Numbered from the stretch's first letter, positions 34,086 to 43,782 are shown. The stretch: 63,630 nt of DNA from an uncultured Bacteroidales bacterium (GCA_944321745.1 CALUML010000002.1:1-63630); one strand, 5' to 3'. A program made the numbers and translations. Notes: a model not told the origin generated them from the sequence alone.

Positions 34086-37000
34086 TTAGAAGCCCAACTG
34101 CAGGCCCACGGAGAACGTGCGCACGGGCGGGAAGTGACCGTTGTCATGTCCCTTGCTGTACACATCGCCACCGGAGATTTCCGGATCGAGTCCGCTGTAT
34201 CCTGTAATGGTAAAGAGGTTTTCAGCCGACACATATACCCGGCAGTTTTCCATGAAGTTGGTCTTGTCCATCCACACTTTCGGCAGAGTGTAGCCCAACT
34301 GCAAGTTTTTCAAGCGCAGGTAGTCGCCACGTTCTATCCAACGGTCGCTCCATTCGGTGTTGTTCTTGGAAGCCGCAGCACCCATTACTGGACGGGGGGT
34401 CGTGTTCGATGTGCCGGGACCCGTCCAAGGCACGAGGTCGGCGGGATAGTTGCTCACATCGTTCATCGACTCCATGGTGCGGCGCGTACCATTGTAAATC
34501 AAGTTGCCTGCCACACCATAGAAGAACACGGTCAAGTCGAGACCCTTCCAACCAAAGGTGGCATTCAAACCTCCCTGGATGGTCGGGAACGGACTACCCA
34601 CGTATTCACGGTCTTCGCTGTTTTCATTGAAGTCGATTTTACCATCGCCATTGATGTCCTTGAAGCGAATGTCACCTGGTTTGGCATCGGGTTGAAGCAT
34701 CTGTTCCACGCCTGTTTCGGGATCGATACCCGTGTGAGCCTTTACTTCTTCCTCTGTCTGGAAGATACCATCCGTGCGCATTACCTTGAAGTCGCCGATG
34801 GATCGTCCCGGCTCGGACACGTTCACACCCGAGTAGTGGATAGTTTCGCCACCGAGGTCGATCACTTCATTGCGGATGTGCGAGAGGTTAAGCGAGATAT
34901 CATAGGTGAAGTCCCCCACCTTGTCGCGCCAGCCGAGCGACAATTCAAAACCTTGGTTGCGCATTGCGCCGTAGTTCACCCACGGGTAGTCCGAACTGTC
35001 CGTACCCGTCACCCAAGGCAATTCTTTCCTCACAAGCAGGTCGGTCACGTCAGCGTTGAAAAATTCGAACGTACCGTAAAGGCGTTGGTTCAGCAAGGTC
35101 CAGTCCAAACCGATGTTGAGGGTCTTGCGGGTTTCCCAACGCAAGTCGGAGTTGGCAAAACCTTTCTGTATCGTACCCGGGTAATATACGCCCCCATCAC
35201 TACCGAAGATAGCCCCTTCGCTGGTGTGCATCTTCGGCACGTAGTTATAGTCGCCCACGGCCTGCTGGTCGCCCAGCACCCCGTAACCGGCACGAAGCTT
35301 GAGGTCGTCCACCCAAGAAACATTCTGCATGAACGATTCCTGGCTGATGCGCCACCCGGCGGAAACCGAGGGGAACACCCCGTAGCGGTAGTTGGCACCG
35401 AACCGGGACGAACCATCGCGACGAATGTTGGCCTGGATGAGGTAACGGTCGGCATAGCTATAGTTGACACGCCCGAGGATAGAGGTCATCACCGTGGTGG
35501 ACATATCGCCACCCATATCCCATTCATTATCTTCCGTGCCGTGCTGGTCGAGCACCCAGAAACGGTCACCTGTCAGCAAGTTACGTCCTTCGGCAAAGTT
35601 GCCGTGGCGATCGGTGCGTTGTGCCGTGTAACCCACGAGAGCATCGAACGCATGGTCTCCTATCTTATTTTCATAGAAAGCCGTGCTTTCCCAAATGAGG
35701 GAGAGGCGTTCGCCGTTCTGCTCACGCAGCTTAGTTTCAAATTCGCCCACATCCGGGTCTTTGTAACGCACCGGGAAAACCGTCGTCTGTATCTTGTCGT
35801 AGTAGTCGAAGTATTCGGCACTTACATTGGTTTTGATTTTCAGGCCTTTAATCGGTTCAATTTGCAAATACACATTGCCCAGCATGCGGTTGTTGTACTG
35901 CTTGGTATTCGTGCGTTCCTGTAGTGCCAAGGGGTTGCTGCCGTAGGTCTGCCAACGGTCGTCGCCCATACCATACGAGCCGTCTTCGTTGTACAAGGGA
36001 ATAGTCGGACACATGCGCACCACATCGATAAACGGCGAACCTTGCAACGGCGTAGAGATAGAACGCCCGAAGGTGAAGTTTTCACCAATGGTAAAGATGC
36101 CCTTACGCGCTTCGCTGTTGCTGCGCACATTGAATCGGCGGTGCGTAGGCCCTACCACTACCCCGTCCTGGTCGTAGAAGTTGGCAGAGAACATGTAGTT
36201 ACCATGTTCGTTCCCGCCGGACACGCTCACGTTGACATCGGCTGTGTGTCCGAGTTTGTAAAAGGCATCTTGCCAGTCCGTATCATACAACGTTTCTCCA
36301 TACACCACCTGGCCTGGCCAATTCAAGTCTGCGTTTTCATACGCCAAACGCTGTACGTTGATAAAGTCGCGCGTGCCCATCAACTCGATGCGGTTGGCTA
36401 TCTGCGAGATGCCATAACGCCCGCTCACGTCGATGCGCGTTTCACCGGCTTTCCCTTTCTTGGTGGTGATGAGGATTACCCCGTTGGCACCGCGCGAACC
36501 ATACAAGGCAGCCGACGCGGCATCTTTCAGGATTTGTACACTTTCCACGTCGTTCATGTTGAACTCGCGCTGCGTGCCGTCCATGATGACCCCGTCAATG
36601 ACGTACAAGGGACCCGTGCTACCAAACGAACCGATACCACGGATGTTGATATCCGGCGTACCGCCCGGAAGCCCGGAGGTGGTTACGCTCACACCAGGAG
36701 CCAACCCTTGCAATGCCGTACCGATATCGGCGGTCTGCAACTTCTTCATCTGGTCGGCATCCACCACGCTGATGGCACCGGTGAGGTCGGCCTTGCGCTG
36801 CGTACCGTAGGCCACGGCCACCACTTCGTTCAGCATGGTGGCTTCTTCCTCCAACACCACATTGATAGTGGGCGCGGCATCCATCACCACGGTCTTGTAA
36901 CCGATGTAGGAGAACGATACCTTCGCCCCTGCGGACACGGTCAAGGTGTAATTACCGTCGAAATCGGTAATCGTCCCGTTGGTCGTACCCTCTTCCATGA

Positions 37001-37208
37001 CATTCACACCGATAAGCGGCATGTCTGTCGCGTCCATTACTTGCCCGGACACCGTGATGGTGCCAGACTGAGCTTTCAAGCTCCCGGCATACCCAGCCGA
37101 CAGGAACAGAAACAACGCGGCCATGAGGACTCCCCGTCCCCACGCAGCCCACGTGTTCCCGCTTGCTGTCGCGGCATGGATTTGCACTCCTTTGCTTTTT
37201 TTATCCAT
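34086..37208 (-). CDS. susC: SusC/RagA-family TonB-dependent transporter
   Basis: This 1040-residue outer-membrane protein has a long signal region (LMAALFLFLSAGYAGSLKAQ), a carboxypeptidase-like domain (ITVSGQVMDATDMPLIGVNV..GNYTL..SFSYIGYKT), the TonB plug (LYVIDGVIMDGTQ, SVQILKDAASAALYGSRGAN) and a 22-strand barrel ending in aromatic Phe (SVGLQLGF). It lacks an STN domain, so it is probably controlled by the hybrid two-component system rather than by sigma/FecR. It imports oligosaccharides produced at the surface. Codon use looks like that of its neighbours. Confidence 0.95.
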   Translation of the reverse strand: MDKKSKGVQIHAATASGNTWAAWGRGVLMAALFLFLSAGYAGSLKAQSGTITVSGQVMDATDMPLIGVNVMEEGTTNGTITDFDGNYTLTVSAGAKVSFSYIGYKTVVMDAAPTINVVLEEEATMLNEVVAVAYGTQRKADLTGAISVVDADQMKKLQTADIGTALQGLAPGVSVTTSGLPGGTPDINIRGIGSFGSTGPLYVIDGVIMDGTQREFNMNDVESVQILKDAASAALYGSRGANGVILITTKKGKAGETRIDVSGRYGISQIANRIELMGTRDFINVQRLAYENADLNWPGQVVYGETLYDTDWQDAFYKLGHTADVNVSVSGGNEHGNYMFSANFYDQDGVVVGPTHRRFNVRSNSEARKGIFTIGENFTFGRSISTPLQGSPFIDVVRMCPTIPLYNEDGSYGMGDDRWQTYGSNPLALQERTNTKQYNNRMLGNVYLQIEPIKGLKIKTNVSAEYFDYYDKIQTTVFPVRYKDPDVGEFETKLREQNGERLSLIWESTAFYENKIGDHAFDALVGYTAQRTDRHGNFAEGRNLLTGDRFWVLDQHGTEDNEWDMGGDMSTTVMTSILGRVNYSYADRYLIQANIRRDGSSRFGANYRYGVFPSVSAGWRISQESFMQNVSWVDDLKLRAGYGVLGDQQAVGDYNYVPKMHTSEGAIFGSDGGVYYPGTIQKGFANSDLRWETRKTLNIGLDWTLLNQRLYGTFEFFNADVTDLLVRKELPWVTGTDSSDYPWVNYGAMRNQGFELSLGWRDKVGDFTYDISLNLSHIRNEVIDLGGETIHYSGVNVSEPGRSIGDFKVMRTDGIFQTEEEVKAHTGIDPETGVEQMLQPDAKPGDIRFKDINGDGKIDFNENSEDREYVGSPFPTIQGGLNATFGWKGLDLTVFFYGVAGNLIYNGTRRTMESMNDVSNYPADLVPWTGPGTSNTTPRPVMGAAASKNNTEWSDRWIERGDYLRLKNLQLGYTLPKVWMDKTNFMENCRVYVSAENLFTITGYSGLDPEISGGDVYSKGHDNGHFPPVRTFSVGLQLGF

Positions 37209-37271
37209 ACACTCTTCAATTAGGGGTTAACTAATGATTGATTATTGAATTGATTGTTTAATTTTTAAATG

Positions 37272-37334
37272 TCAACGGTCAACAGTCAACGGTCAACGGT
37301 CAACAGTCAACAGTCAACAGTCAACGGTCAACGG
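37272..37334. repeat. Nine tandem 7-nt repeats upstream of susC
   Basis: Nine consecutive TCAAC(G/A)G units, with the variable base in the order G A G G A A A G G, lie 64 nt upstream of the SusC start codon. Copy number in such arrays can change by slippage, which would shift the spacing between any upstream promoter and the leader. The remaining gap to 37459 has TTCATTTGCGCGATTTGCG and CCGTGTTCATCCGTTCC words (family B). Confidence 0.88.
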
Positions 37335-37459
37335 TAGCGGGGAGCGAGTAGCTTGAAATCTGCGTTCATTTGCGCGATTTGCGTCATTCGCGTTCCCCAC
37401 GCATCCGTGTTCATCCGTTCCATCCGTGTATTCCGTGTGCCAAAAATCCGTGTGCCAAA

Positions 37460-38593
37460 CTACCGTACCCCGAACTTGTACACGCATGTATGCCTATACG
37501 TCTCACCCGGGTCGAGGCGGGTGGACGGGAAATTGGGGTGGTTGGGACTGTCCGGGAATTTCTGCGTCTCCAACGCCACGGCCTCGCGATGCTTCAATGT
37601 CTTGCCGCGCTTGCCCGTCACCGTGCCGTTGAAGAAGTTGCCGCTATAAAATTGCAAGCCCGGCTGGTCGCTCCACACTTCCATCACGCGGCCACTGACA
37701 GGCTCGTACAAGGTAGCCATGTGTTGCAAGGTGTCCGGCGCGGTGCGGCTCACTACCCAGTTGTGGTCGTAGCCCCCGCCGTATTTCAACTGCTGGTCGT
37801 CATTGTCGATAAAAGCACCGATGGTGTGCGGCGTGCGGAAGTCGAAAGGCGTGCCCGCCACCGCCCGGTATTCGCCGGTAGGAATCAAAAATTCATTCAC
37901 CGGGGTGATTTCTTCCGCGTAAATGGTCAGTTCGTGGTCGAGGATGGTACCGTTGCCCTCCCCTTTCAGGTTGAAAAGCCCGTGGTGGGAAAGGTTAACC
38001 ACGGTGGGCTTGTCGGTTACGGCCTGGTACGTAAGCTTGAATGCGTTGTCCGGCGTGAGGGTATACGTCATCTCATATTCCACCGTACCGGGAAATCCTT
38101 CTTCCCCGTCGGGGGAGAGGTAGGAAAACGTGATTTCATTTTTCGAGAGTTTCTCCACGCTCCACACAACACCGTCCAGCCCCTTCAATCCACCGTGAAG
38201 GGTCTGGCCGTTGTTGTTGATGGGAAGGTGATACGTCACCCCGTCCAATTCAAATTGCCCGCGGGCAATGCGGTTCGCGTAACGCCCGACCACCGGGCCG
38301 AGGAAACGCTCACTATTATTATAAAGATACCTATTGATGTTTTCGTACCCAAGAACGATGTCTTCATATTTCCCCTCACGGTCGGGCACGTAGAGCGACA
38401 CGACCCGCCCGCCGTAGTTGGTCACTTGCATGTACAGACCATTGCCCGACTCCAAGGTGTACAGGGCGATGTGCTTATCATCGAGCACCGAATCGAAGTT
38501 CCCCGCATCCAACAAGTCGGGAACTTTCACCGTGCTTTTCGAGCAAGAAAGGAAAGCCAGCAGCAAAAAAGGAAGGAATATCACCTTTTTCAT
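37460..38593 (-). CDS. galM: Aldose 1-epimerase (galactose mutarotase) lipoprotein
   Basis: The start at 38593 (MKKVIFLPFLLLAFLSCSKS) gives a lipoprotein signal (Cys17); a longer frame from 38704 would begin in non-coding sequence. The 377-residue product has the mutarotase signature: YGGRVVSLYVPDREG, VVGRYANRIARGQF, NGQTLHGGLKGLD (catalytic His), LSHHGLFNLKGEG (second His) and QFYSGNFFNG near the C-terminal Glu region. It interconverts alpha and beta sugar anomers so released sugars can be used, and in PULs is often first or last in the operon. Here it precedes SusC by 252 nt. Membrane anchoring is typical for PUL mutarotases. Confidence 0.9.
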   Translation of the reverse strand: MKKVIFLPFLLLAFLSCSKSTVKVPDLLDAGNFDSVLDDKHIALYTLESGNGLYMQVTNYGGRVVSLYVPDREGKYEDIVLGYENINRYLYNNSERFLGPVVGRYANRIARGQFELDGVTYHLPINNNGQTLHGGLKGLDGVVWSVEKLSKNEITFSYLSPDGEEGFPGTVEYEMTYTLTPDNAFKLTYQAVTDKPTVVNLSHHGLFNLKGEGNGTILDHELTIYAEEITPVNEFLIPTGEYRAVAGTPFDFRTPHTIGAFIDNDDQQLKYGGGYDHNWVVSRTAPDTLQHMATLYEPVSGRVMEVWSDQPGLQFYSGNFFNGTVTGKRGKTLKHREAVALETQKFPDSPNHPNFPSTRLDPGETYRHTCVYKFGVR

Positions 38594-39040
38594 GACACGT
38601 TCATTAAATATTAATTGTACTTTTGTAGTCGAAAACCCAAGGCGGAATGCCCGGGAAATTTCGGCAGGCCAAAGGTAGCAACTATGCCCACAACGGAATA
38701 ACAACGAGTGGTCATAAAATAAGAAAGATTAACAACCAAGCATTTTGACCGAATTTTACCATTCTTTGCGCAGGAATTACCAGCAGGAGTTGGCACACGG
38801 TGGGGGGGACGCGAAGATTTCAGATTAGCACACGGATTAAACGGATTGGACGGATTATCACAGATTGCGCTTTTCTCACTTGCCTCTTGCTTGCTCCTAT
38901 CCGCTTCCCCCTTGCCACTTCCACCACATTTTCCACCATCCTGTTTGCCGCATTTTTCCTATCTTTGCGCCAGCATTGCCGCAGAGCCAAGGCACGGTCT
39001 CTACAGCACGCCCCATCCGCCATTGCCAATGGAAACACCC
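38594..39040. other. Divergent promoter region, PUL-proximal half
   Basis: This part of the 969-nt gap between the mutarotase and the HTCS contains ATTAATTGTACTTTTGTAG (38613-38632), family B words (CACGGATTAAACGGATTGG, 38828-38850), family G words (CTTGCCTCTTGCTTGCTCC, 38880-38900) and CACTTCCACCACATTTTCC. A TAtcTTTGC -7 match at 38960-38968 (plus strand) lacks a well-placed TTTG. No gene is supported here. Confidence 0.6.
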
Positions 39041-39262
39041 CTACTAGTTTCCCGACCAACGTCCTATAGTTTCCCGACCATCGTCCTATAGTTTCTTTGT
39101 TAACATTTGCCCCTTTTCAGACTTAATGCATTCTTGGCCAGCTTTGATTGCCCTACTGCAAACCCGAAAACAAACTATAGTATCTTGACCATCGTCCTAT
39201 AGTTTCCCGGCCAACGTCCTATAGTTTCTTTGCCGGTTTTCTATAGCTTCCGATTGCTTCCT
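39041..39262. promoter_or_regulatory. Phased 22-bp repeat array, candidate HTCS operators
   Basis: Seven units built on TAGTTTCCCGACCAACGT recur with the TAGTTT (or TAGTAT/TAGCTT) word starting at 39045, 39067 and 39089, then 39178, 39200, 39222 and 39244. Period is exactly 22 nt within each cluster and 89 nt between them (near 4 x 22). Direct repeats two helical turns apart are how AraC-type regulators bind DNA, and the neighbouring HTCS ends in an AraC-type domain. Operator function is inference; no experiment is implied. Confidence 0.55.
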
Positions 39263-39388
39263 GTAGAGATGTCACCCTGTGATGTCCCCGTTACCTCCAT
39301 AAAATTTCGCCGGATGATGCAAAACGTGAATTCGGCATAAGAAAGTTACAAAAAGAGACACCGCTGGAAGGACGTTAGAAATTCCCCG

Positions 39389-39421
39389 CTTGCCCGATTG
39401 AAAGTTTTATCCTACATTTGC
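39389..39421 (+). promoter_or_regulatory. Predicted HTCS promoter
   Basis: CTTG (39389-39392), a 20-bp spacer and TACATTTGC (39413-39421) match the Bacteroidota consensus TTTG-N19-21-TAnnTTTG in 3 of 4 and all fixed positions. Transcription would begin near 39428, leaving a 135-nt leader before the ATG at 39563 that also holds CGCGTAAATCCGCGTCATC and TTTGAAATTTGAAATC words. Confidence 0.6.
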
Positions 39422-39562
39422 CCAAGCCCTTTCAGAGAGAAAAGGGAAAGGTTGAAAGGAGAAGGGCTGAAAGGGAAAAGGAGAAAGCCGCAATCCGCGT
39501 AAATCCGCGTCATCTGCGGGAAACCATCTGAAATTTGAAATTTGAAATCCTATATTATATAT

Positions 39563-42500
39563 ATGTATAAATACAGGCTTATCCTTATCCTCGCACTGGC
39601 AGCCGGGTGGCTGCGGGCAGAGAATCCGTATAACTTCCAATTCAGGAAATACCAAGTGAACGACGGCCTTTCCGAGAATACCGTCAACTGCATCATGCAA
39701 GACGGACAAGGCTACATCTGGCTGGGCACGAAAGACGGGCTGAACAAGTTTGACGGGACGCAATTCACCGTGTACCGGAAACAGAACAACGAACACTCCA
39801 TCCAAAACAACTACGTCTATTGGATGACCGAGGGGCAGGACAACCAGCTGTACATCGCCACGGACGATGGCGTGTACATCATGGACCGCACCGACAACAG
39901 CTTCACACGCCTGGAGAAGGTGCTGAACGCGAACGGACGCATCATGACCACCGTGAACCACGTGATGCTCGACCGGCACGACCGGCTATGGATAAGCTGC
40001 ATGTATGACGGACTGTACCTGTATGACACCCGGAAAATGGAATTGAAACGCGTCCCCTGTGCCGGGTACGACCTGACGAAGACCAACGTGTGGACCACCC
40101 TGGAGGACCAGTCGGGCACCATCTGGGTGGGCACACGCGTGGGACTGCTGCAATACAACTCCACCCAAGACCTGCTCGAACCGGTGCAGGACCTCACATC
40201 GCTTGAGAACAGCTCGGAAATGGAAATCATGACCATCTTCGAGGACCCGAAGGGCAACCTCTGGCTGGGAAGCTGGCAAAACGGCATCATCTTTTACAAC
40301 AAACAGAGGAAAGGCTATTCCTCTTTTTGCGGTCCGAAAGACAAAAACTTTTACATCACACACATACGCTCGTTCCTGCAATACAGCGACCACGAAATGC
40401 TGGTGGGGGCAGACGACGGGCTGTACATGTTCGACATCGACAGCAAGGAGACCACCCGCATCGACGTGCCGGGCGACCGCTACAGCCTGGGCGACCAAAA
40501 CGTGCGCCACCTGCTGTGCGACCGGGAAGGCGGCATCTGGGTAGGCACGTACTTCGGAGGCCTGAATTACCTCAGCCCCAACATACAACACATCGAAACC
40601 TACCTGCCCGACGGACACGAAGGCTCGCTGTCGGGAAAAGCCATCAGCCAATTCTGCGAAGCTCCGGACGGCAGGCTGTGGATTGCCACGGAAGACGGCG
40701 GGGTGAACCTGTTCGACCCTCGCACCCAAATCTTCTCGCAACCGGTAAAAACCAGCTACCATAACACGCACCCGCTGCTGCTCGTGGGAGACGAGCTGTG
40801 GATAGGGACTTTCTCGCGGGGCATCGACATCTACAACACGCGCACCCGCCAATACCGGCATCACCGCCACGACCCGGCCAACCCCCATTCGCTGAACGAC
40901 AACTGCGTATTTTCCCTGCACCAGGCGGCAGACGGGCACATCTACGTGGGCACCACCATGGGGCTCAACCGCTACGATGCGGCCAACGGCCAGTTCGAAC
41001 GGATACGACCCGACTCCATTGCATTCGTATATGACATCAAGGAGGATGCTTACAACAACTTGTGGATTGCCTCCTATTCGCAAGGAGCCATAAAATACAG
41101 CCCGGACAACGGGAAATGGACCTTCTACAGCCACACGCTCGACCCGGCCGACCCCATCGTGGGCAGCAAGCTGACGGGCATCTACATCGACAACCTGAAA
41201 CGGCTGTGGCTGTCCAGCGAAGGGCGGGGCATCTTCCTGTACCATTATGAAACCGACCGATTCACCAACCTGTCCGAAAAAGACGGGTTGCCCAACGACG
41301 TGGTATATGGCATATTGGACGACCAATATGGCAACTTGTGGGTGAGCAGCAACGCCGGACTGGCCTCCTTCGACCCGGACAGCCTGCCCGGGAGCTTGAA
41401 ACGCTACACGCAAGACGACGGCCTGCAAAGCAACGAATTCAACTACAAATCGAGCTTCAAGTCGAGCGACGGGAAATTTTACTTCGGAGGCATCAACGGC
41501 TTCAACGCCTTCTACCCCCAGGAACTGAACACGAACGTCAACACCGTGGTGCCGCCCGTGCAAATCACCGACATGCGCATCCTGGACAACCCCGACAAAA
41601 ACCTGGACAAATACATCCTGCGGTGCATCAACACAGGCGAACCCATCCGGCTGACGCACAAGAACTCATCGTTCACCATCTCCTACACCTGCCTGAGCTA
41701 CATCGCACAAGCCAAAAACCAATACGCCTACATGCTGGAGGGCATCGACCAGAACTGGAAGCTGGTGGGTAACAACAAGCGGGTGACCTACGTGAACCTG
41801 TCGCCCGGCAAATATACCTTCAGGGTCAAAGCCTCGAACAACAACGGCATCTGGAACGAGGAAGGTGCCACACTGCACTTCGAAATAACGCCCCCGCTGT
41901 GGCTGTCGCTCCCGGCCAAGACAGCCTACGCCGTGCTGACACTCGCGCTCATAGTGGGAATGGCACACCGCTTCAAAAGGCAAACCGCCAAAAAACAGCG
42001 GCAGCAACTGGAAGCCTACAAGACCATGCAGGAAAGCATGGCCTTCAAGTCGAAAATCGACTTCTTCACCAACATCGCCCACGAGATACGCACCCCCGTG
42101 AGCCTCATCAAAGCCCCGCTGGAGGAAATCATCCTCTCGGGCGACGGCAACAGCAACACCCGGCACAACCTCTCCATCATCGAAAAGAACAGCAAACGGC
42201 TCAACCAGCTCATCAACCAGCTGCTCGACTTCCGCAAGATGGACTCCAACAAATACATCATCAACGCCGGCAAGGTGGACCTGGTGAAGCACTTCAGCGA
42301 ACTGTACGAACGGTTCCACAAAACGGCCCAAATCCAGAACATCGACTTCCAGCTCGTGCTGCCCAAGGAAAAGAGCATCGAAATCGTCTCCGACGCCGAC
42401 GCGCTGACCAAAATCGTGGGCAACTTCCTGACCAACGCCTTGAAGTACACCAAAGACCGCATCACCCTGCAACTGCGGACGCAACGCGACGGCAGCTACG

Positions 42501-43570
42501 CCGTGAGCGTGACGGACAACGGGCGGGGCATCCCCGACGAGTCGAAGGCACACCTTTTCGACCCCTTCTACCAGGTGCGCTCCTACGACAACGCAAAAGG
42601 CACCGGCATAGGACTCTCGCTGGCCAAACACCTGGCCGACATCCTGGAAGGCGACATCCACATTGACGACAACCCCACGGGAGGCTCCGTCTTCACCTTC
42701 ACATTCCGAAGCCTGCCGGAAGAGGCTTACGGCAGCGACCTGCAGCCGGCAGAACCGATCCTCCGCGATGAAACCGACAAAAGCCTCCAGTCAAACGGGA
42801 TGCGCCACATCCTGGTCGTGGAAGACAACCCGGACATGCTCAACTTCATCCGCGAAAGCCTGAAAAAGGACTACAAGGTCGACACGGCCGAAAACGCGGA
42901 AACAGCCCTCGAACGGATGAACTCCACCCCCTACGACCTCATCATCACCGACATCATGATGCCCGGCACAGACGGGCTCGAACTCACGCGCCGCATCCGT
43001 GCCGACGTGAACCACAGCCACATACCCATCATCCTGCTGTCGGCCAAGACGGACAACAGCACCCAGATAGAAGGCCTGAACGCCGGCGCGGACGTGTTCA
43101 TGGAAAAACCCTTCTCGCCCTCGCTGCTCAAAGCACAGATAACAAGCCTGCTGGCCAACCGCAAGGCCATCATCGACGCATTCAACAAGTCGCCCCTCGC
43201 CTCCTACTCCATCCTCACCAGCAACAAGAGCGACATGGAGTTCCTCAACCGGCTGAACGAGGAAATAGACAAGAACATATCGAACAGCGACTTCTCCATC
43301 GAGTCGCTCACCGACAAGCTGTTCATCAGCCGCTCCAACCTGCAACGCAAGCTGAAGAGCATCTGCGGCTTCACCCCCGGCGACTACCTGCGCACCTACC
43401 GGCTGAAGAAGGCCGCCCAACTGCTGCTCGAGGACGGGCTACGCATCAACGAAGTGTCCTACGAAGTGGGCTTCAGCTCGCCATCCTACTTCACCAAGTG
43501 TTTCGTGAAGCAGTTCGGCATGCTGCCCAAGGACTTCGTGAAGCAAAACAACGGGGAGGCGGACAGCTGA
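39563..43570 (+). CDS. Hybrid two-component system (HTCS) sensor/regulator
   Basis: I chose the ATG at 39563; the TTG at 39542 has no better context. The 1335-residue protein has a Sec signal (LILILALAAGWLRA), about a dozen Reg_prop propeller repeats (GYIWLGTKDGLNKFDG, GTIWVGTRVGLLQYN, GGIWVGTYFGGLNYL, GRLWIATEDGGVNLFD), a Y_Y_Y domain (YMLEGIDQNWKLVG) and one transmembrane helix (about 780-800). Then come HisKA (His838 region, NIAHEIRTP), HATPase (NFLTNALKYT, DNGRGIP, GTGIGLSLAK), a receiver (VVEDNPDML; Asp about 1130 in ITDIMMPG) and an AraC-type domain (ISRSNLQRKLKSI, EVGFSSPSYFTKCF). All phosphotransfer residues are present. It senses an oligosaccharide in the periplasm and activates the adjacent PUL; the ligand is unknown. 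Confidence 0.95.
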   Translation: MYKYRLILILALAAGWLRAENPYNFQFRKYQVNDGLSENTVNCIMQDGQGYIWLGTKDGLNKFDGTQFTVYRKQNNEHSIQNNYVYWMTEGQDNQLYIATDDGVYIMDRTDNSFTRLEKVLNANGRIMTTVNHVMLDRHDRLWISCMYDGLYLYDTRKMELKRVPCAGYDLTKTNVWTTLEDQSGTIWVGTRVGLLQYNSTQDLLEPVQDLTSLENSSEMEIMTIFEDPKGNLWLGSWQNGIIFYNKQRKGYSSFCGPKDKNFYITHIRSFLQYSDHEMLVGADDGLYMFDIDSKETTRIDVPGDRYSLGDQNVRHLLCDREGGIWVGTYFGGLNYLSPNIQHIETYLPDGHEGSLSGKAISQFCEAPDGRLWIATEDGGVNLFDPRTQIFSQPVKTSYHNTHPLLLVGDELWIGTFSRGIDIYNTRTRQYRHHRHDPANPHSLNDNCVFSLHQAADGHIYVGTTMGLNRYDAANGQFERIRPDSIAFVYDIKEDAYNNLWIASYSQGAIKYSPDNGKWTFYSHTLDPADPIVGSKLTGIYIDNLKRLWLSSEGRGIFLYHYETDRFTNLSEKDGLPNDVVYGILDDQYGNLWVSSNAGLASFDPDSLPGSLKRYTQDDGLQSNEFNYKSSFKSSDGKFYFGGINGFNAFYPQELNTNVNTVVPPVQITDMRILDNPDKNLDKYILRCINTGEPIRLTHKNSSFTISYTCLSYIAQAKNQYAYMLEGIDQNWKLVGNNKRVTYVNLSPGKYTFRVKASNNNGIWNEEGATLHFEITPPLWLSLPAKTAYAVLTLALIVGMAHRFKRQTAKKQRQQLEAYKTMQESMAFKSKIDFFTNIAHEIRTPVSLIKAPLEEIILSGDGNSNTRHNLSIIEKNSKRLNQLINQLLDFRKMDSNKYIINAGKVDLVKHFSELYERFHKTAQIQNIDFQLVLPKEKSIEIVSDADALTKIVGNFLTNALKYTKDRITLQLRTQRDGSYAVSVTDNGRGIPDESKAHLFDPFYQVRSYDNAKGTGIGLSLAKHLADILEGDIHIDDNPTGGSVFTFTFRSLPEEAYGSDLQPAEPILRDETDKSLQSNGMRHILVVEDNPDMLNFIRESLKKDYKVDTAENAETALERMNSTPYDLIITDIMMPGTDGLELTRRIRADVNHSHIPIILLSAKTDNSTQIEGLNAGADVFMEKPFSPSLLKAQITSLLANRKAIIDAFNKSPLASYSILTSNKSDMEFLNRLNEEIDKNISNSDFSIESLTDKLFISRSNLQRKLKSICGFTPGDYLRTYRLKKAAQLLLEDGLRINEVSYEVGFSSPSYFTKCFVKQFGMLPKDFVKQNNGEADS

Positions 43571-43617
43571 CAGCCAACCTTATAGACAAATTACGCAAAA
43601 GCGCGAGAACAACCCGC

Positions 43618-43703
43618 CGTCATTTCGAGCGAAGCGAGAAATCTCCCCCCCCTACAACACATCGAAAGCTGCCAGGAGATTTCTCCCTGCGGTCGAAATG
43701 ACG
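43618..43703. repeat. Inverted-repeat element of the cgtcatttcga type
   Basis: CGTCATTTCGAGCGAAGCG... on the left and ...GGTCGAAATGACG on the right form an imperfect stem: 11 bp CGTCATTTCGA/TCGAAATGACG plus AGAAATCT/AGATTTCT. Sequences of this kind recur in many bacterial genomes; only one copy is in this window. It lies downstream of the HTCS and may act as a bidirectional hairpin. Family B words follow (CATCCGTGATTATCCGCCC). Confidence 0.75.
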
Positions 43704-43782
43704 GGAATGCCAAGAGCCATCAAGTGCATCTTCATCCGTGATTATCCGCCCATCCCGCATATTCCGTGCGATTGCCCGCCTT

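Noticed and set aside
39041..39262. Considered as a CRISPR-like array
   Set aside because: Units are contiguous with no unique spacers, are only 22 nt, differ from each other, and no cas gene is nearby.
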